Of a stretch of DNA of 64,000 bases, positions 53,541 to 63,390 are shown in pieces; positions within the stretch are counted from its first letter, which is position 1, and each line of letters starts with the position of its first letter. Below the pieces are notes generated by a model. That model saw only the letters and a list, made by a program, of their open reading frames with translations, was not told where the DNA came from and did no database searches. The stretch is from the NCBI GenBank assembly GCA_964528055.1, contig CAZGQM010000012.1:49358-113357 (forward strand), written 5' to 3'. The stretch comes from Geoanaerobacter sp964528055. Lineage in GTDB: Bacteria; Desulfobacterota; Desulfuromonadia; Geobacterales; DSM-12255. The position numbers and the translations under genes were made by a program.

Positions 53541-55446
53541 GATTAACACCCCACCAGAGCATAAGGGTCAGTCCAAGAAGCAGATAGAGCACATAGGCTT
53601 GGACATTGCCGTTTTGCAGGCGAGAGAAGAACCGGGCAAGCGACTGTATCCTTGCGGCAGAGCCGGTCAGAACACCTTCCTCCAGCGTGGCCTCCACCCT
53701 GCGGGCCAAAACCGATTCGGAAAGGTAATCCATAAATCGGACAAGCAGGTGGTTGAAGGAGTCGAAGTAATAACCTTTATTTATCATTTCGTAGGCAAAT
53801 TCGGCAGAATGCCTGGACTGGAGGGAGAGTTTGCTTCGACGGTTGTAGAATATCCAGGCCAGGAGGATTCCTGTCAGGGCCGTCATTACTGCAATACCCA
53901 TCAGCATCAGTTCGGCATGCTCCCCTGCCTTTACACCCGCCTTGTCATGAGCAAAAACCGGGGCCAGGAGTTGATAGAAAGGTGCCGTAACACCGAGGCG
54001 TTCCTGGAGGAACCCGGGAAGCCCCACCAAACCTACTGCCAGAGAAAAGAATGCCAGGATGGTCAGCACGATGGACATTGAGGGTGGAGGTTCGTGGATC
54101 CCCTGTTTGAGCTTATCCGGGACATTGTCGAAGCCGAAGAAGGTCATGATGATGGCGCGGAACATATAGAAGGAGGTCAGGCCGGATGTAAAGCACGCGA
54201 TCAGCCAGAGTAGCAGTGAACCGTTGGGGGCCGACCAGGCGCTCCAGAGGATCTCGTCCTTGGAGAAGAAGCCTGCAAATGGCGGGATACCGCAGAGTGC
54301 CAGGCTGGCGATCAGAAAGACACCAAAGGTAAAAGGAATCTTTTTCGCAAGATCTCCCATGTTGCGCATATCCTCTTCACCATGCAGTGCGTGAATCACC
54401 GCACCGGCTCCCAGGAAGAGACAGGCCTTGAAGAAGGCGTGGGTGCAGAGGTGAAACAACGCCACGGGGAAGGCCCCCAGACCGCAGGCCATAAACATGA
54501 AACCGATCTGAGACATGGTCGAATACGCCAACACCTTCTTCAGGTTGAACTGTGTCACTCCCATGGTGGCCCCCAGAAAGGCGGTCAGGGCCCCGCCCCA
54601 GGTAACAACCATCATGGCATCGGGGGCTTGCAGGAATACGCCGTTCAAACGGGCCAGCAGGTAGACCCCTGCAGTAACCATGGTGGCGGCATGAATCAGG
54701 GCCGAGACTGGCGTGGGACCGGCCATGGCATCCGGAAGCCAGACATGCAACGGGATCTGGGCTGACTTTCCGCAGGCTCCGATCAGAAGAAGGATGGCGA
54801 TGGTGTTCATGATTCCCGGTGAAGACGGAGTCGCCGAGAACCAGCTGTTGATCTCCTGGAAATCCATGCTTCCGCAGAAAAACCAGATAAGGAAGGTTGC
54901 CAGGATAAAGCCGGTGTCACCCACCCGGTTGACCACGAACGCCTTGAGACCTGCGGAGGTCTTTTCTGTATCCTCGAACCAGAAGCCGATCAGCAGATAC
55001 GAGGCGATTCCCACTCCTTCCCAACCGGCAAACAGTATCACCAGGTTCTTGCCCAACACCAGCAGCAGCATGAAGAAGAGAAACAGGTTCAGGTAGGCGA
55101 AGTAGCGCGCATAACTTTTGTCGTGGGCCATATAGCCGGTCGAATAGATGTGGATCAGGGTCCCCACCCCGGTCACTACCATACACATGACGGCGCTTAT
55201 CTGGTCAAAATGCAGTGCCACATCGATCTTCAGACCGGCTACGGCAACCCAGGTAAAGAGTGACTCTGAAACAGGGGTTCCGTCGGCCAGAAGCTTTGAA
55301 AACAGCGCCACGGTCAGGCAAAAGGTGATGGCCGGCAGACCGCAGGCAATCAGGGATACCACGCGCCGGGGGAGTCTTGATCCGAGGATCCCGTTGATCA
55401 GGAATCCGATCAGGGGGAGCAGGGGGAGCATATACAGTTGGTTCAT
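53533..55446 (-). CDS. nuoL: NADH-quinone oxidoreductase subunit L
   Basis: 637 residues, the largest antiporter-like subunit with the long lateral helix. It includes KSAQIPLHVWLPDAMAGPTP and YSTMSQIGFMFMACGLGA. Starts three bases after nuoK. Confidence 0.95.
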   Translation of the reverse strand: MNQLYMLPLLPLIGFLINGILGSRLPRRVVSLIACGLPAITFCLTVALFSKLLADGTPVSESLFTWVAVAGLKIDVALHFDQISAVMCMVVTGVGTLIHIYSTGYMAHDKSYARYFAYLNLFLFFMLLLVLGKNLVILFAGWEGVGIASYLLIGFWFEDTEKTSAGLKAFVVNRVGDTGFILATFLIWFFCGSMDFQEINSWFSATPSSPGIMNTIAILLLIGACGKSAQIPLHVWLPDAMAGPTPVSALIHAATMVTAGVYLLARLNGVFLQAPDAMMVVTWGGALTAFLGATMGVTQFNLKKVLAYSTMSQIGFMFMACGLGAFPVALFHLCTHAFFKACLFLGAGAVIHALHGEEDMRNMGDLAKKIPFTFGVFLIASLALCGIPPFAGFFSKDEILWSAWSAPNGSLLLWLIACFTSGLTSFYMFRAIIMTFFGFDNVPDKLKQGIHEPPPSMSIVLTILAFFSLAVGLVGLPGFLQERLGVTAPFYQLLAPVFAHDKAGVKAGEHAELMLMGIAVMTALTGILLAWIFYNRRSKLSLQSRHSAEFAYEMINKGYYFDSFNHLLVRFMDYLSESVLARRVEATLEEGVLTGSAARIQSLARFFSRLQNGNVQAYVLYLLLGLTLMLWWGVNHA

Positions 55447-55449
55447 TTT

Positions 55450-55752
55450 CTAACCTTTCAGTTCCTGGTGAGAGGCCAGGTCCAGCGAACCGCGTCGTTT
55501 CACCAGCAGCACCACTATCGCCATTGCCAGGGCAATTTCACAGGATGCCGCCACGTAGATGAAAAATGTCATGGCGACGCCGGAGAGGGCCTGAAGTCGT
55601 ACGGCTGAGGTAACAAAACTCAGCACCACGGCATTGAGCATGATCTCCAGGCACATCATCACCACCAGCAGGTTGCGGCGCATAACCACCCCCACCAGTC
55701 CCATGGAAAAAATCAGGCCGGCCAGTGCTATCAGTATGCGGTATTTATCCAT
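55450..55752 (-). CDS. nuoK: NADH-quinone oxidoreductase subunit K
   Basis: 100 residues with three membrane helices. The conserved glutamates are in MMCLEIMLNAV and AASCEIALAMAI. Overlaps nuoJ by eight bases. Confidence 0.95.
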   Translation of the reverse strand: MDKYRILIALAGLIFSMGLVGVVMRRNLLVVMMCLEIMLNAVVLSFVTSAVRLQALSGVAMTFFIYVAASCEIALAMAIVVLLVKRRGSLDLASHQELKG

Positions 55753-56248
55753 TTTGCCCCTCCACCATTACTGTCCAGGCAGCAATTACGCCGACAACCA
55801 GCAGTACGGTGGCAAGTTCAAACTGAAACCAGTACTGTTTCATGAACTCCACTGAAAATGCCTTGAAACTGAAGATGTCGTTCGTAACAGAAAGTGCAGC
55901 TGAAGAACCTGACGGTACTAGCATCGCTACCTGCCACATTACCGCGAGGGCCGCCAGCGCAATCAAGACACCAGGCAGTGCCATGTTGGAAAACGGTATA
56001 CCGTAGGAGCTATCCCGATCGTCAAGCAGCATGATCGTATAGACCATGAAGACCATCACAGCGCCAACGTATATGAGGATCTGGAAAACGGCCACCACGT
56101 GCGCGCCGAGGCAGGCATAGATGGCTGCCAGGCTGACCATGTGTCCTACCAGGGCCAGGGCGGCCCGCATCGGTTGCCTGAGTATCAGGACCAGTCCTGC
56201 GAAAAGCAGCGCCAACATGCTGAAAAACAGAATAAAGAGATCGTTCAT
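55745..56248 (-). CDS. nuoJ: NADH-quinone oxidoreductase subunit J
   Basis: 167 residues, five membrane helices, with the conserved VFQILIYVGAVMVFMVYTIMLL stretch. Overlaps nuoI by four bases. Confidence 0.95.
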   Translation of the reverse strand: MNDLFILFFSMLALLFAGLVLILRQPMRAALALVGHMVSLAAIYACLGAHVVAVFQILIYVGAVMVFMVYTIMLLDDRDSSYGIPFSNMALPGVLIALAALAVMWQVAMLVPSGSSAALSVTNDIFSFKAFSVEFMKQYWFQFELATVLLVVGVIAAWTVMVEGQNG

Positions 56249-56805
56249 GCGTGCACCTCCTGTAATTGTTCAGCAACAGAAGGGTAGACCTTGGCCGGAT
56301 CATTTGTCGGGCACCAGTTCATGAGCAGGTCTTGGGTGGCCCACATCCGGTCACGGTCGAAGCCGGGAAAGTCCGGCACATCTTTGGACATCCGTATGGC
56401 ATCTTCCGGGCATGCCTCAATGCAGAACCCGCAGAAGATACAGCGAGAATAATCGATCTCGAAACGCTCCGGGGCCTTGGGATGAAAGGTGTCATCAAAG
56501 TTGCCGGTGGATAGGATTTCGATGCAGTAGGCCGGGCAGACCGTTGCGCACATGTTGCAGGAGACGCACTGCACTTCGCCGTTCTCACGCTGGGTAAGAA
56601 TATGTCGTCCTCGGTTGACGGGGGAATAATCGCGGCGGATCTCCTCCGGATAGTACGCGGTCAGAGCCCCCTTGCGAAAGGTTGCCCACTTCCAGAGGTT
56701 GCCGAAGAACACACCACCCGTGATGCAGAGCCCCCGGATTATCTCAAGGATGTAGAGGCGCTCCCACAAGCCCATTTCCGGTTTGTTCCAGTATTCCTTT
56801 TTCAT
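56245..56805 (-). CDS. nuoI: NADH-quinone oxidoreductase subunit I
   Basis: 186 residues, ferredoxin-like with two Cys4 motifs: CVSCNMCATVCP and CIFCGFCIEACP. They bind clusters N6a and N6b that lead to N2. Begins 13 bases after nuoH. Confidence 0.95.
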   Translation of the reverse strand: MKKEYWNKPEMGLWERLYILEIIRGLCITGGVFFGNLWKWATFRKGALTAYYPEEIRRDYSPVNRGRHILTQRENGEVQCVSCNMCATVCPAYCIEILSTGNFDDTFHPKAPERFEIDYSRCIFCGFCIEACPEDAIRMSKDVPDFPGFDRDRMWATQDLLMNWCPTNDPAKVYPSVAEQLQEVHA

Positions 56806-56818
56806 ATCATCCTTTCAG

Positions 56819-57985
56819 TCATATCCATTGTGAGAATGCGGTCAAGACCAGGTTCAGGGCTGCCAGCGGGAGCATGAATTTCCAGCCGAACCTCATCAGC
56901 TGGTCATAGCGGAAACGGGGGAGGGACCAGCGTATCTGGATCTGAAAGCAGCCGACCAGTATGACCTTCACCATGAAGGTCGCCACCTGCAGCAGAACTA
57001 CCGCCAGATGCGGAAGCTGCCAGGAAATGCCGAACGGCAGCACAAAACCTGTGGAGGCCAGCCAGGGGAGGTTATAGCCTCCCAAAAAGAGCGTCACCAC
57101 CAGGGCCGATACCACCACGATCTCTATGAATTCGCTCAACATGAACAGCCCCATCTTCATGGCACTGTATTCGGTGAAATAACCAGCTACCAGTTCCGAC
57201 TCACACTCAGGCAGGTCAAAGGGGACCCGCTTGTTTTCGGCAATGGCTGAGGTCAGAAAGAGCGCAAAGGCCAAAGGCTGTTTAAATATGCCCCAGGAAG
57301 GGAGAACGCCGAACATGAGACCGGACTGGCTGATCACCATCTCGTTCAGATCCAGGGTGCCGTAGGTAACGACCAGGCTGATCAGGGCCAACCCCATGGA
57401 GACCTCGTAGGAGATCATCTGGGAGGCGGCCCGAGCAGCCCCCATGAGCGAGAACTTGTTGTTGGAGGACCACCCTGCCAGCATGGTCCCCAGGATGCCG
57501 ATCCCGGAGATGGCAAGCACCACCAGGATACCTCCGTCCAGCTTTGCTACCTGCATGCTGTAGCTCCGCTCGCCGAAAAATGCCTTGAGCTGCTGAGTCA
57601 GCTGGGGAAAAGAAGAAAACAATGCATTGTCCATCAAATTGGCGGGGAAGAGAGTTCCCCCGAAGGGGATCACGGCAAAGACAAGCAGCACCGGCACCGC
57701 CACCAGCCAAGGGGCCAGGTTGTAACAGAAGCGATCATAGGTGTGCGGTGTGAAATTCTCTTTCAGCAGCATTTTGGCACCGTCGGCAATGCCGTGGAAA
57801 AGCCCCCACGCAACCAGTTTGATATCCGTGAAGGGAATCCGGATGTAGCAGCGGTTAGCGCCGATACGGTCGGCCATGATCGCAGACTGCTTGCGCTCAA
57901 CCCAGGTAAAGAGGGTCGCAAGTCCAAGCATGAATCCGATGGCATACCCCATGAAACCCACGTATATGATAAGATCCTGAATCAT
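56819..57985 (-). CDS. nuoH: NADH-quinone oxidoreductase subunit H
   Basis: 388 residues, eight or so membrane helices, quinone-site subunit. It carries WVERKQSAIMADRIGANR, FDLPECESELVAGYFTEY and FRYDQLMRFGWK. A four-base overlap with nuoG. Confidence 0.95.
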   Translation of the reverse strand: MIQDLIIYVGFMGYAIGFMLGLATLFTWVERKQSAIMADRIGANRCYIRIPFTDIKLVAWGLFHGIADGAKMLLKENFTPHTYDRFCYNLAPWLVAVPVLLVFAVIPFGGTLFPANLMDNALFSSFPQLTQQLKAFFGERSYSMQVAKLDGGILVVLAISGIGILGTMLAGWSSNNKFSLMGAARAASQMISYEVSMGLALISLVVTYGTLDLNEMVISQSGLMFGVLPSWGIFKQPLAFALFLTSAIAENKRVPFDLPECESELVAGYFTEYSAMKMGLFMLSEFIEIVVVSALVVTLFLGGYNLPWLASTGFVLPFGISWQLPHLAVVLLQVATFMVKVILVGCFQIQIRWSLPRFRYDQLMRFGWKFMLPLAALNLVLTAFSQWI

Positions 57986-59391
57986 GCGCCCAGCCTCCCG
58001 AATAGCTCACCGGCGTGCTGTACCAGCCTGGGTTTGTCGAACACCTTCTCGAACCGGTTCAGTTTTCCCTCAAAGTTGCTGAAGGTGCCGCTCCGTTCGA
58101 AGGTCGTGGAGATGGGTATCAATAGGTCTGCCTGCCTCTCCTGCTGAGGGGCGAAAAAGGCCAGATGGATCACCCTGGCGTCTCCCAGGGAGCTGTACTC
58201 CACCTGGTCACCCCAGAGCAGAAGCAGGTCATGGCCAGCCGAGGCATCATAGGGGCGGCAGGCGAACCGGGCCTGCACTCCATGGCTGTTGGGGTTCTTG
58301 TCGGCCCTGATCAGGAAATTGTCTTCCAAAACCTCATCCGCAGTGGGCTCATAGTCCTGGCGGGTATAGACCATCATACTCGCCCCCAGGGCTTCCCTGA
58401 ACGAATCCAGCTCTTCGTTGGAGGCATGGGCCGAGACGATGGCTGCCGGATTTACAGCCCCGGATAGCAGTTTGCCGGCTCTGTCCAGCGCCTCTTTCAG
58501 AGTGGCGTCTCTCCCCAGGATCTGTGGATGGAGTGCCCGTTTGCGTCCCATGAACTTGTGAAGGTCAAATCCCTTGTTGCATATCCAATGACCATTGATA
58601 TCTTGGTTTTCTGCCGGTGTTATGCGGTAAGCCATACGGTTTTTGTCGTCTCCCAGCGAGCGCACATGCCAAGTTTTTTTGCGTCGCCAGACATTCACGC
58701 TGCAGCATCGGGAGCATCCGCTGCAGACCGACCGGACAGGCTCAAGATACCAGACCCGGCTCTTGTAGAGAAAATCGCGGGATAAAAGCGCTCCGGTGGG
58801 GCATATGTCGATCACATTGTCCGAGTAGGGATCGTCAAAGGCGATGCTCTCCAGTCGCGCCACCCGGGCATGGCTTCCCCGTTCGATGATCCCCAGCATG
58901 TGCGAGCCGGAGACCTCGCGGGTGAAGCGGACGCATCGACTGCAGAGGATACAGCGCTCGTTGTCCAGTGAGATGCGGGGGCTCAAGTCATAGAGCTTCG
59001 GTTTGCGATGTTTACGTTCAATGGAGATAGGTTCGCTATCGCCATACTTGACTTGGTAGTCCTGCACCCTGCATTCGCCGGCTTTGTCGCAGATGCCGCA
59101 ATCGCCGGGATGGTTGAGGGTGATGAACTGCATCACAGCCTGGCGTGCCGCCAATACCTCGTCCGAGCAGGTTTCGATCTCCATCCCGGGAGACACTGCC
59201 AGATTGCAGGACGGCATCAGCTTGGGACGACCGTCCACCTTGACCAGGCAGACCCGACAGTTGCTGGCAATGGAGAGACAGGGGTGATAGCAGAAATGGG
59301 GGATTTCAATGCCGTTATTCAGGGCCGCCTGCAGAACCGTTTCCCCCGGATTGGCCTGTACTGTTTTCTTGTCTATCTTGAGTTCAATCAT
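57982..59391 (-). CDS. nuoG: NADH-quinone oxidoreductase subunit G (compact form)
   Basis: 469 residues, far shorter than the usual 700-900. An N-terminal [2Fe-2S] domain (CYHPC, NCRVC, SC), the His-Cys motif HPGDCGICDKAGEC, a [4Fe-4S] set CILCSRCVRF with CPTGA, and a Mo/W-type cluster motif CSGCSRCC plus WICNKGF (N7-like) are all present. The molybdopterin-like domain is reduced to about 200 residues. ATG 59391 is used; the frame's earlier start is unsupported and would overlap nuoF. Confidence 0.93.
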   Translation of the reverse strand: MIELKIDKKTVQANPGETVLQAALNNGIEIPHFCYHPCLSIASNCRVCLVKVDGRPKLMPSCNLAVSPGMEIETCSDEVLAARQAVMQFITLNHPGDCGICDKAGECRVQDYQVKYGDSEPISIERKHRKPKLYDLSPRISLDNERCILCSRCVRFTREVSGSHMLGIIERGSHARVARLESIAFDDPYSDNVIDICPTGALLSRDFLYKSRVWYLEPVRSVCSGCSRCCSVNVWRRKKTWHVRSLGDDKNRMAYRITPAENQDINGHWICNKGFDLHKFMGRKRALHPQILGRDATLKEALDRAGKLLSGAVNPAAIVSAHASNEELDSFREALGASMMVYTRQDYEPTADEVLEDNFLIRADKNPNSHGVQARFACRPYDASAGHDLLLLWGDQVEYSSLGDARVIHLAFFAPQQERQADLLIPISTTFERSGTFSNFEGKLNRFEKVFDKPRLVQHAGELFGRLGA

Positions 59392-59398
59392 AGTGCCT

Positions 59399-60682
59399 TC
59401 ATATTTCCAGACGGCCATCGTACATGGAGCGGCCGTGCTCGATATACTGCTCGAATTCGTTTCGAAACTTCCTGATGAACCCCTGAACAGGCATGGAGGC
59501 GGCCTCTCCCAGGGCACAGACCGTATTGCCCATGATCCCGGCAGTTATCCGCTCCAAACCATCCAGGTCTCCCTTGACCCCTTTCCCCTTGACGATGCGT
59601 CCGAGGATCTTGTCCATCCAGGCGGTCCCTTCACGGCAGGGTGTACACTGTCCGCAGGACTCGTGACTGTAGAAACGGGTCAGGATCTGAAGCAGAGTGA
59701 CCATGCAGGTTCCCTCGGCAATCACGATCACGCCGCCGGAACCGAGCATGCTTCCGGACTGCTGCAACGATTCGGCATCCAGGGTGACCCCCTCGATCTC
59801 CGATGCCAAAAGCACCGTGGTGGAGGAGCCCCCCGGGATCACGGCCTTCAGTTTTTTCCCTCCCGGGATGCCGCCGCAATCTTCAAAAATGATTCGTTTC
59901 AGCGGGTAACCGGTGGGACGTTCGTAAAGGCCGGGGCGGTTGACATGACCTGAGATTCCGAACAGTCGTGTCCCGCTGTTTTTTTCATTGCCGATGGCTG
60001 CGTATGTCGCCCCACCGTGCGAGATGATCCAGGGGATACTTGCCAGGGTTTCAACGTTGTTGATCACCGTGGGAGCCTGGTAGAGACCTTTGACTGCCGG
60101 GAAGGGGGGCTTAACGCGAGGGTAGCCCTTGAAGCCTTCCAGTGAGGAGAGCAGGCTCGACTCCTCGCCGCAGACATAGGCGCCACCTCCGCGATGTACG
60201 ATAATGTCGCAGGAAAAGTTGCTGCCGAGGATCTTTTCACCTACCAGTCCTGCCTCGCGGGCCTCCTGCATGGCCTCCTGCAATCGGTGGAGCGGCAGGT
60301 CAAACTCACCGCGAATGTAAATAAAGGCGTGGCGCACGTTCATGGCGTAAGAAGCCAGAAGAACTCCTTCGATCAACTGGTGGGATGATTGTTCAAAAAT
60401 CCAGCGGTCCTTGAAGGTTCCCGGCTCCCCTTCGTCTGCGTTGCAGCAGAGGTAGACCACCGGGCTGTTCTTATCCACGAATGACCATTTCATGCCGGTC
60501 GGGAAGCCCGCCCCCCCCCGGCCGCGCAGGCCGGAGGTCTTGACCTCGTTTTCCACGTCCAGCGGCTGCATCCGGGTCAGGGCCTTTTCCAGTGCACGGT
60601 ATCCACCACGCCGTCGGTAGGAGTCCAGGGTGTGCGAGTATGGCGTAACTTCAAAATTGAAGAAGATGCGAGGTTCACTCAT
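59399..60682 (-). CDS. nuoF: NADH-quinone oxidoreductase subunit F
   Basis: 427 residues, NADH- and FMN-binding. GRGGAGFPTGMKWSF is the FMN/NADH loop and ESCGQCTPCREGT with a later Cys in NTVCALGEAA binds cluster N3. Four-base overlap with nuoE. Confidence 0.96.
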   Translation of the reverse strand: MSEPRIFFNFEVTPYSHTLDSYRRRGGYRALEKALTRMQPLDVENEVKTSGLRGRGGAGFPTGMKWSFVDKNSPVVYLCCNADEGEPGTFKDRWIFEQSSHQLIEGVLLASYAMNVRHAFIYIRGEFDLPLHRLQEAMQEAREAGLVGEKILGSNFSCDIIVHRGGGAYVCGEESSLLSSLEGFKGYPRVKPPFPAVKGLYQAPTVINNVETLASIPWIISHGGATYAAIGNEKNSGTRLFGISGHVNRPGLYERPTGYPLKRIIFEDCGGIPGGKKLKAVIPGGSSTTVLLASEIEGVTLDAESLQQSGSMLGSGGVIVIAEGTCMVTLLQILTRFYSHESCGQCTPCREGTAWMDKILGRIVKGKGVKGDLDGLERITAGIMGNTVCALGEAASMPVQGFIRKFRNEFEQYIEHGRSMYDGRLEI

Positions 60683-61197
60683 GGCAGATCCTTCAGGATC
60701 TGATCGATACGTGCCTCGTTCAGTTGTTCATGGTAGCTGTTGTTGACCTGCATGGCAGGAGCCGTACCGCAGGAAGCCAGGCATTCCACCTCCAGCAGGG
60801 TAAATCGACCGTCGGCGGTTGTCTCGCCCCGGCGGATTCCCAGTTTGCGTTCCAGGTAGCCTATCAATCGTCCGGCTCCCGTAAGCGAGCAGGAGATATT
60901 TCGGCAGACCTTGATCACATGCTGTCCCACCGGTTCACGGTAGAGCATCGTGTACCAAGTCAGCGCTTCCAGTACCTGCATGGCGGGGACGTTCAGATAA
61001 TCGGCGATATAGGCGGCATCGCTCTCGGTCAGATGTCCCTTTGCCTCCTGCATCAACTGAAGCAGAGGCAGAACCAGCGATGACGACATTTCATTGGGGT
61101 AGTCCGCCCTCAACTCACTGAAACGCTCTAGAAGGGAGGCCATCTTATCAGGGCCGGCATTGCTTAGGTGGTCGAATTTCTCTTTAAGGCAACTCAT
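60679..61197 (-). CDS. nuoE: NADH-quinone oxidoreductase subunit E
   Basis: 172 residues, [2Fe-2S] thioredoxin-fold protein. Four ligands are in VCRNISCSL and ECLASCGTAP. Four-base overlap with nuoD. Its presence with F and G shows that the NADH-input module is complete. Confidence 0.96.
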   Translation of the reverse strand: MSCLKEKFDHLSNAGPDKMASLLERFSELRADYPNEMSSSLVLPLLQLMQEAKGHLTESDAAYIADYLNVPAMQVLEALTWYTMLYREPVGQHVIKVCRNISCSLTGAGRLIGYLERKLGIRRGETTADGRFTLLEVECLASCGTAPAMQVNNSYHEQLNEARIDQILKDLP

Positions 61198-62405
61198 CGG
61201 TCACACTCCCCTCCAATCATGTTCATGGATCCGAAAGTGGCTATGATATCGGCCACCTGATATCCTTCCAACAACGTGTGCATTCCCCCCATGTGGGCAA
61301 AACTCGGTGAGCGGACATGCAGTTTGTAGGGTTGCCCGCTCCCATCGCTTACCAGGTAGAAGCCGAGCTCGCCGTTGGGGGCTTCGTGGGCGCAGTAAAC
61401 CTCACCGGCCGGGACCTGGATCCCGTCGGTAATCAGTTTGAAATGTTGGATCAATGATTCAGTCCGGGTATAAACCTGCTTCTTTTCCGGCAAAGTCACC
61501 CGCGGATCGTTCACGCTGACCGGACCATGCGGCATCTTGCTGATGCACTGGCGGATCATGGATACCGATTCGTCCATCTCGCGCATTCTCACGTAGTATC
61601 GGTCGTAATTGTCGCCGTTGATACCGACCGGAACATCGAAATCCAGATCCGCATACGCCAGATAAGGGCTATCCTTGCGAAGGTCACTCGCCAGACCGGT
61701 GGAACGCAGGATCGGTCCTGTAAATCCCCAGTTCAGAGCCTGTTCAGGGGTCATGACACCGACATTGCGCGTCCGGTCGATGAATATGCGGTTACGGTCC
61801 AACAGGCCATGTATACGCCCGATATACTGCTCGTGGAATGCGAGGATCTCTTCGAGACGAACCAGCCAACCCTCGGGCAGCTCCTTGGCCAAACCGCCGA
61901 TCCGGACATAGGAATAGGTCAGCCGGGCGCCGGTCAGGTGGTTGAGATGTTCGAAGATATAATCGCGGATGGTCATGAGGTACAGAAAGGCTGTCATTGC
62001 ACCCATTTCCATAACCGTGGCGGCGATACAGCAGACATGATCCGCCAAGCGGTTGTACTCGCACAACAGAGTGCGCAGGTACCTGCAGCGCGGGGTTATC
62101 TCGATCCCGAGCAGCTGCTCCACAGCCGCTGCATAGGCAAAGTTGTTGTTCAGGCTGGAACAGTAATTGAGGCGGTCCGTATAGGGGACAATCTTGTGAT
62201 AGGTATGGTATTCGGCCTGTTTTTCGAAGCCACGATGCAGGTAGCCGCAATGCACGTCAGCCTTCTTGACCGTTTCACCATCCAGCTCGGCAATAATCTG
62301 AATAGTGCCGTGGGTAGCCGGATGAGACGGTCCGAGGTTGACCAGCACGTTGTTCGGATCGGCGGTCTGTTCGAGATATGAGCTGACTGGAGACGTATAT
62401 TCCAC
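61194..62405 (-). CDS. nuoD: NADH-quinone oxidoreductase subunit D
   Basis: 403 residues, the 49-kDa subunit lining the quinone pocket. GPSHPATHGTI near the N-terminus and the C-terminal FGSMNMIGGECDR are typical. Not fused to nuoC. Six bases separate it from nuoC. Confidence 0.96.
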   Translation of the reverse strand: MEYTSPVSSYLEQTADPNNVLVNLGPSHPATHGTIQIIAELDGETVKKADVHCGYLHRGFEKQAEYHTYHKIVPYTDRLNYCSSLNNNFAYAAAVEQLLGIEITPRCRYLRTLLCEYNRLADHVCCIAATVMEMGAMTAFLYLMTIRDYIFEHLNHLTGARLTYSYVRIGGLAKELPEGWLVRLEEILAFHEQYIGRIHGLLDRNRIFIDRTRNVGVMTPEQALNWGFTGPILRSTGLASDLRKDSPYLAYADLDFDVPVGINGDNYDRYYVRMREMDESVSMIRQCISKMPHGPVSVNDPRVTLPEKKQVYTRTESLIQHFKLITDGIQVPAGEVYCAHEAPNGELGFYLVSDGSGQPYKLHVRSPSFAHMGGMHTLLEGYQVADIIATFGSMNMIGGECDR

Positions 62406-62411
62406 GTGATT

Positions 62412-62876
62412 TCACCTGCGGTACGCGACAAGGGGTTGTTCCCTGTCGATGGGGTAGTCCTTGCGGAGTGGATGGCCGTCGAAACCTTCATACAATAGAA
62501 TCGGACGCAGGTCGTCATTGCCTATGAATTCGATACCGTACATCTCATGGACTTCCCTCTCCAGGTATCGGGCCGAACCGTACATGCCGGTGAAAGTCAT
62601 GACGCACGGGTTCTTTTCCGTTACCTGCACCTTCAGTCGGATCCGCATTCTCTGGCCCGAACTGTAGAGGTGGTACACCAGATCGAAGCGGGGTTCCCGC
62701 TCGGGGTAGTCGATAGCCGTCACATCCAGAAACAGGTCGAAACCGAACTGCTCCTTGAGCAGGGTTGTCAACGTAATGAGGTTCTCGTGTCTGAGCTCCA
62801 GGACCAGCATGTCGAAACTCATCCAGAAGCGTTCGTACAGATCTTTCAGGTTTGCACAAATTCTTTCGTAACCCAT
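62412..62876 (-). CDS. nuoC: NADH-quinone oxidoreductase subunit C
   Basis: 154 residues, 30-kDa subunit. The family signature LEREVHEMYGIEF is present with RPILLYEGFDGHPLRKDYP. ATG 62876 follows GAGAG. An earlier start at 62951 would overlap nuoB deeply. Confidence 0.95.
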   Translation of the reverse strand: MGYERICANLKDLYERFWMSFDMLVLELRHENLITLTTLLKEQFGFDLFLDVTAIDYPEREPRFDLVYHLYSSGQRMRIRLKVQVTEKNPCVMTFTGMYGSARYLEREVHEMYGIEFIGNDDLRPILLYEGFDGHPLRKDYPIDREQPLVAYRR

Positions 62877-62898
62877 GGTAGGCTCTCTTCCCGTACTA

Positions 62899-63390
62899 TC
62901 AAACCCTGACAATGTTCTGCTTCTCGAATGGTAGAATTGGATGATGATCACCCGCTATTCTCTCCTGCAGCTTCATTATGGCGTCGATCACCATTTCAGG
63001 CCGCGGCGGACAGCCAGGAACATAAATGTCCACCGGAATGACCTTGTCTACTCCCTGAAGTACCGCATAGTTGCGGTAGAAGCCTCCGCTGGTTGCACAT
63101 GCTCCGAAAGCCATTACCCATTTGGGTTCGCACATTTGATCGTAGACCCTTTTGATGACCGGTGCTTCCTTGTGGCTGATGGTGCCCACCACCATCAGCA
63201 GGTCGGACTGGCGGGGCGTAAAACGCGGCAACGCAGCGCCGAAACGGTCAGTGTCATACAGTGTGGAGCTGACCGACATGAACTCCATGCCGCAGCATGC
63301 GGTCACGAAAGGGTAGGGGAAGAGGCTGAATTTGCGTACCCATCCCACCAGGTCGTCTTTTCTGGTTGTCAGAAAATCCATCATTGCCAT
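62899..63390 (-). CDS. nuoB: NADH-quinone oxidoreductase subunit B
   Basis: 163 residues, holds cluster N2. Ligands: CCGME, ACATSGGF and VPGCPPRPE. Overlaps nuoA by ten bases, behind a GGGGG ribosome site. Confidence 0.96.
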   Translation of the reverse strand: MAMMDFLTTRKDDLVGWVRKFSLFPYPFVTACCGMEFMSVSSTLYDTDRFGAALPRFTPRQSDLLMVVGTISHKEAPVIKRVYDQMCEPKWVMAFGACATSGGFYRNYAVLQGVDKVIPVDIYVPGCPPRPEMVIDAIMKLQERIAGDHHPILPFEKQNIVRV

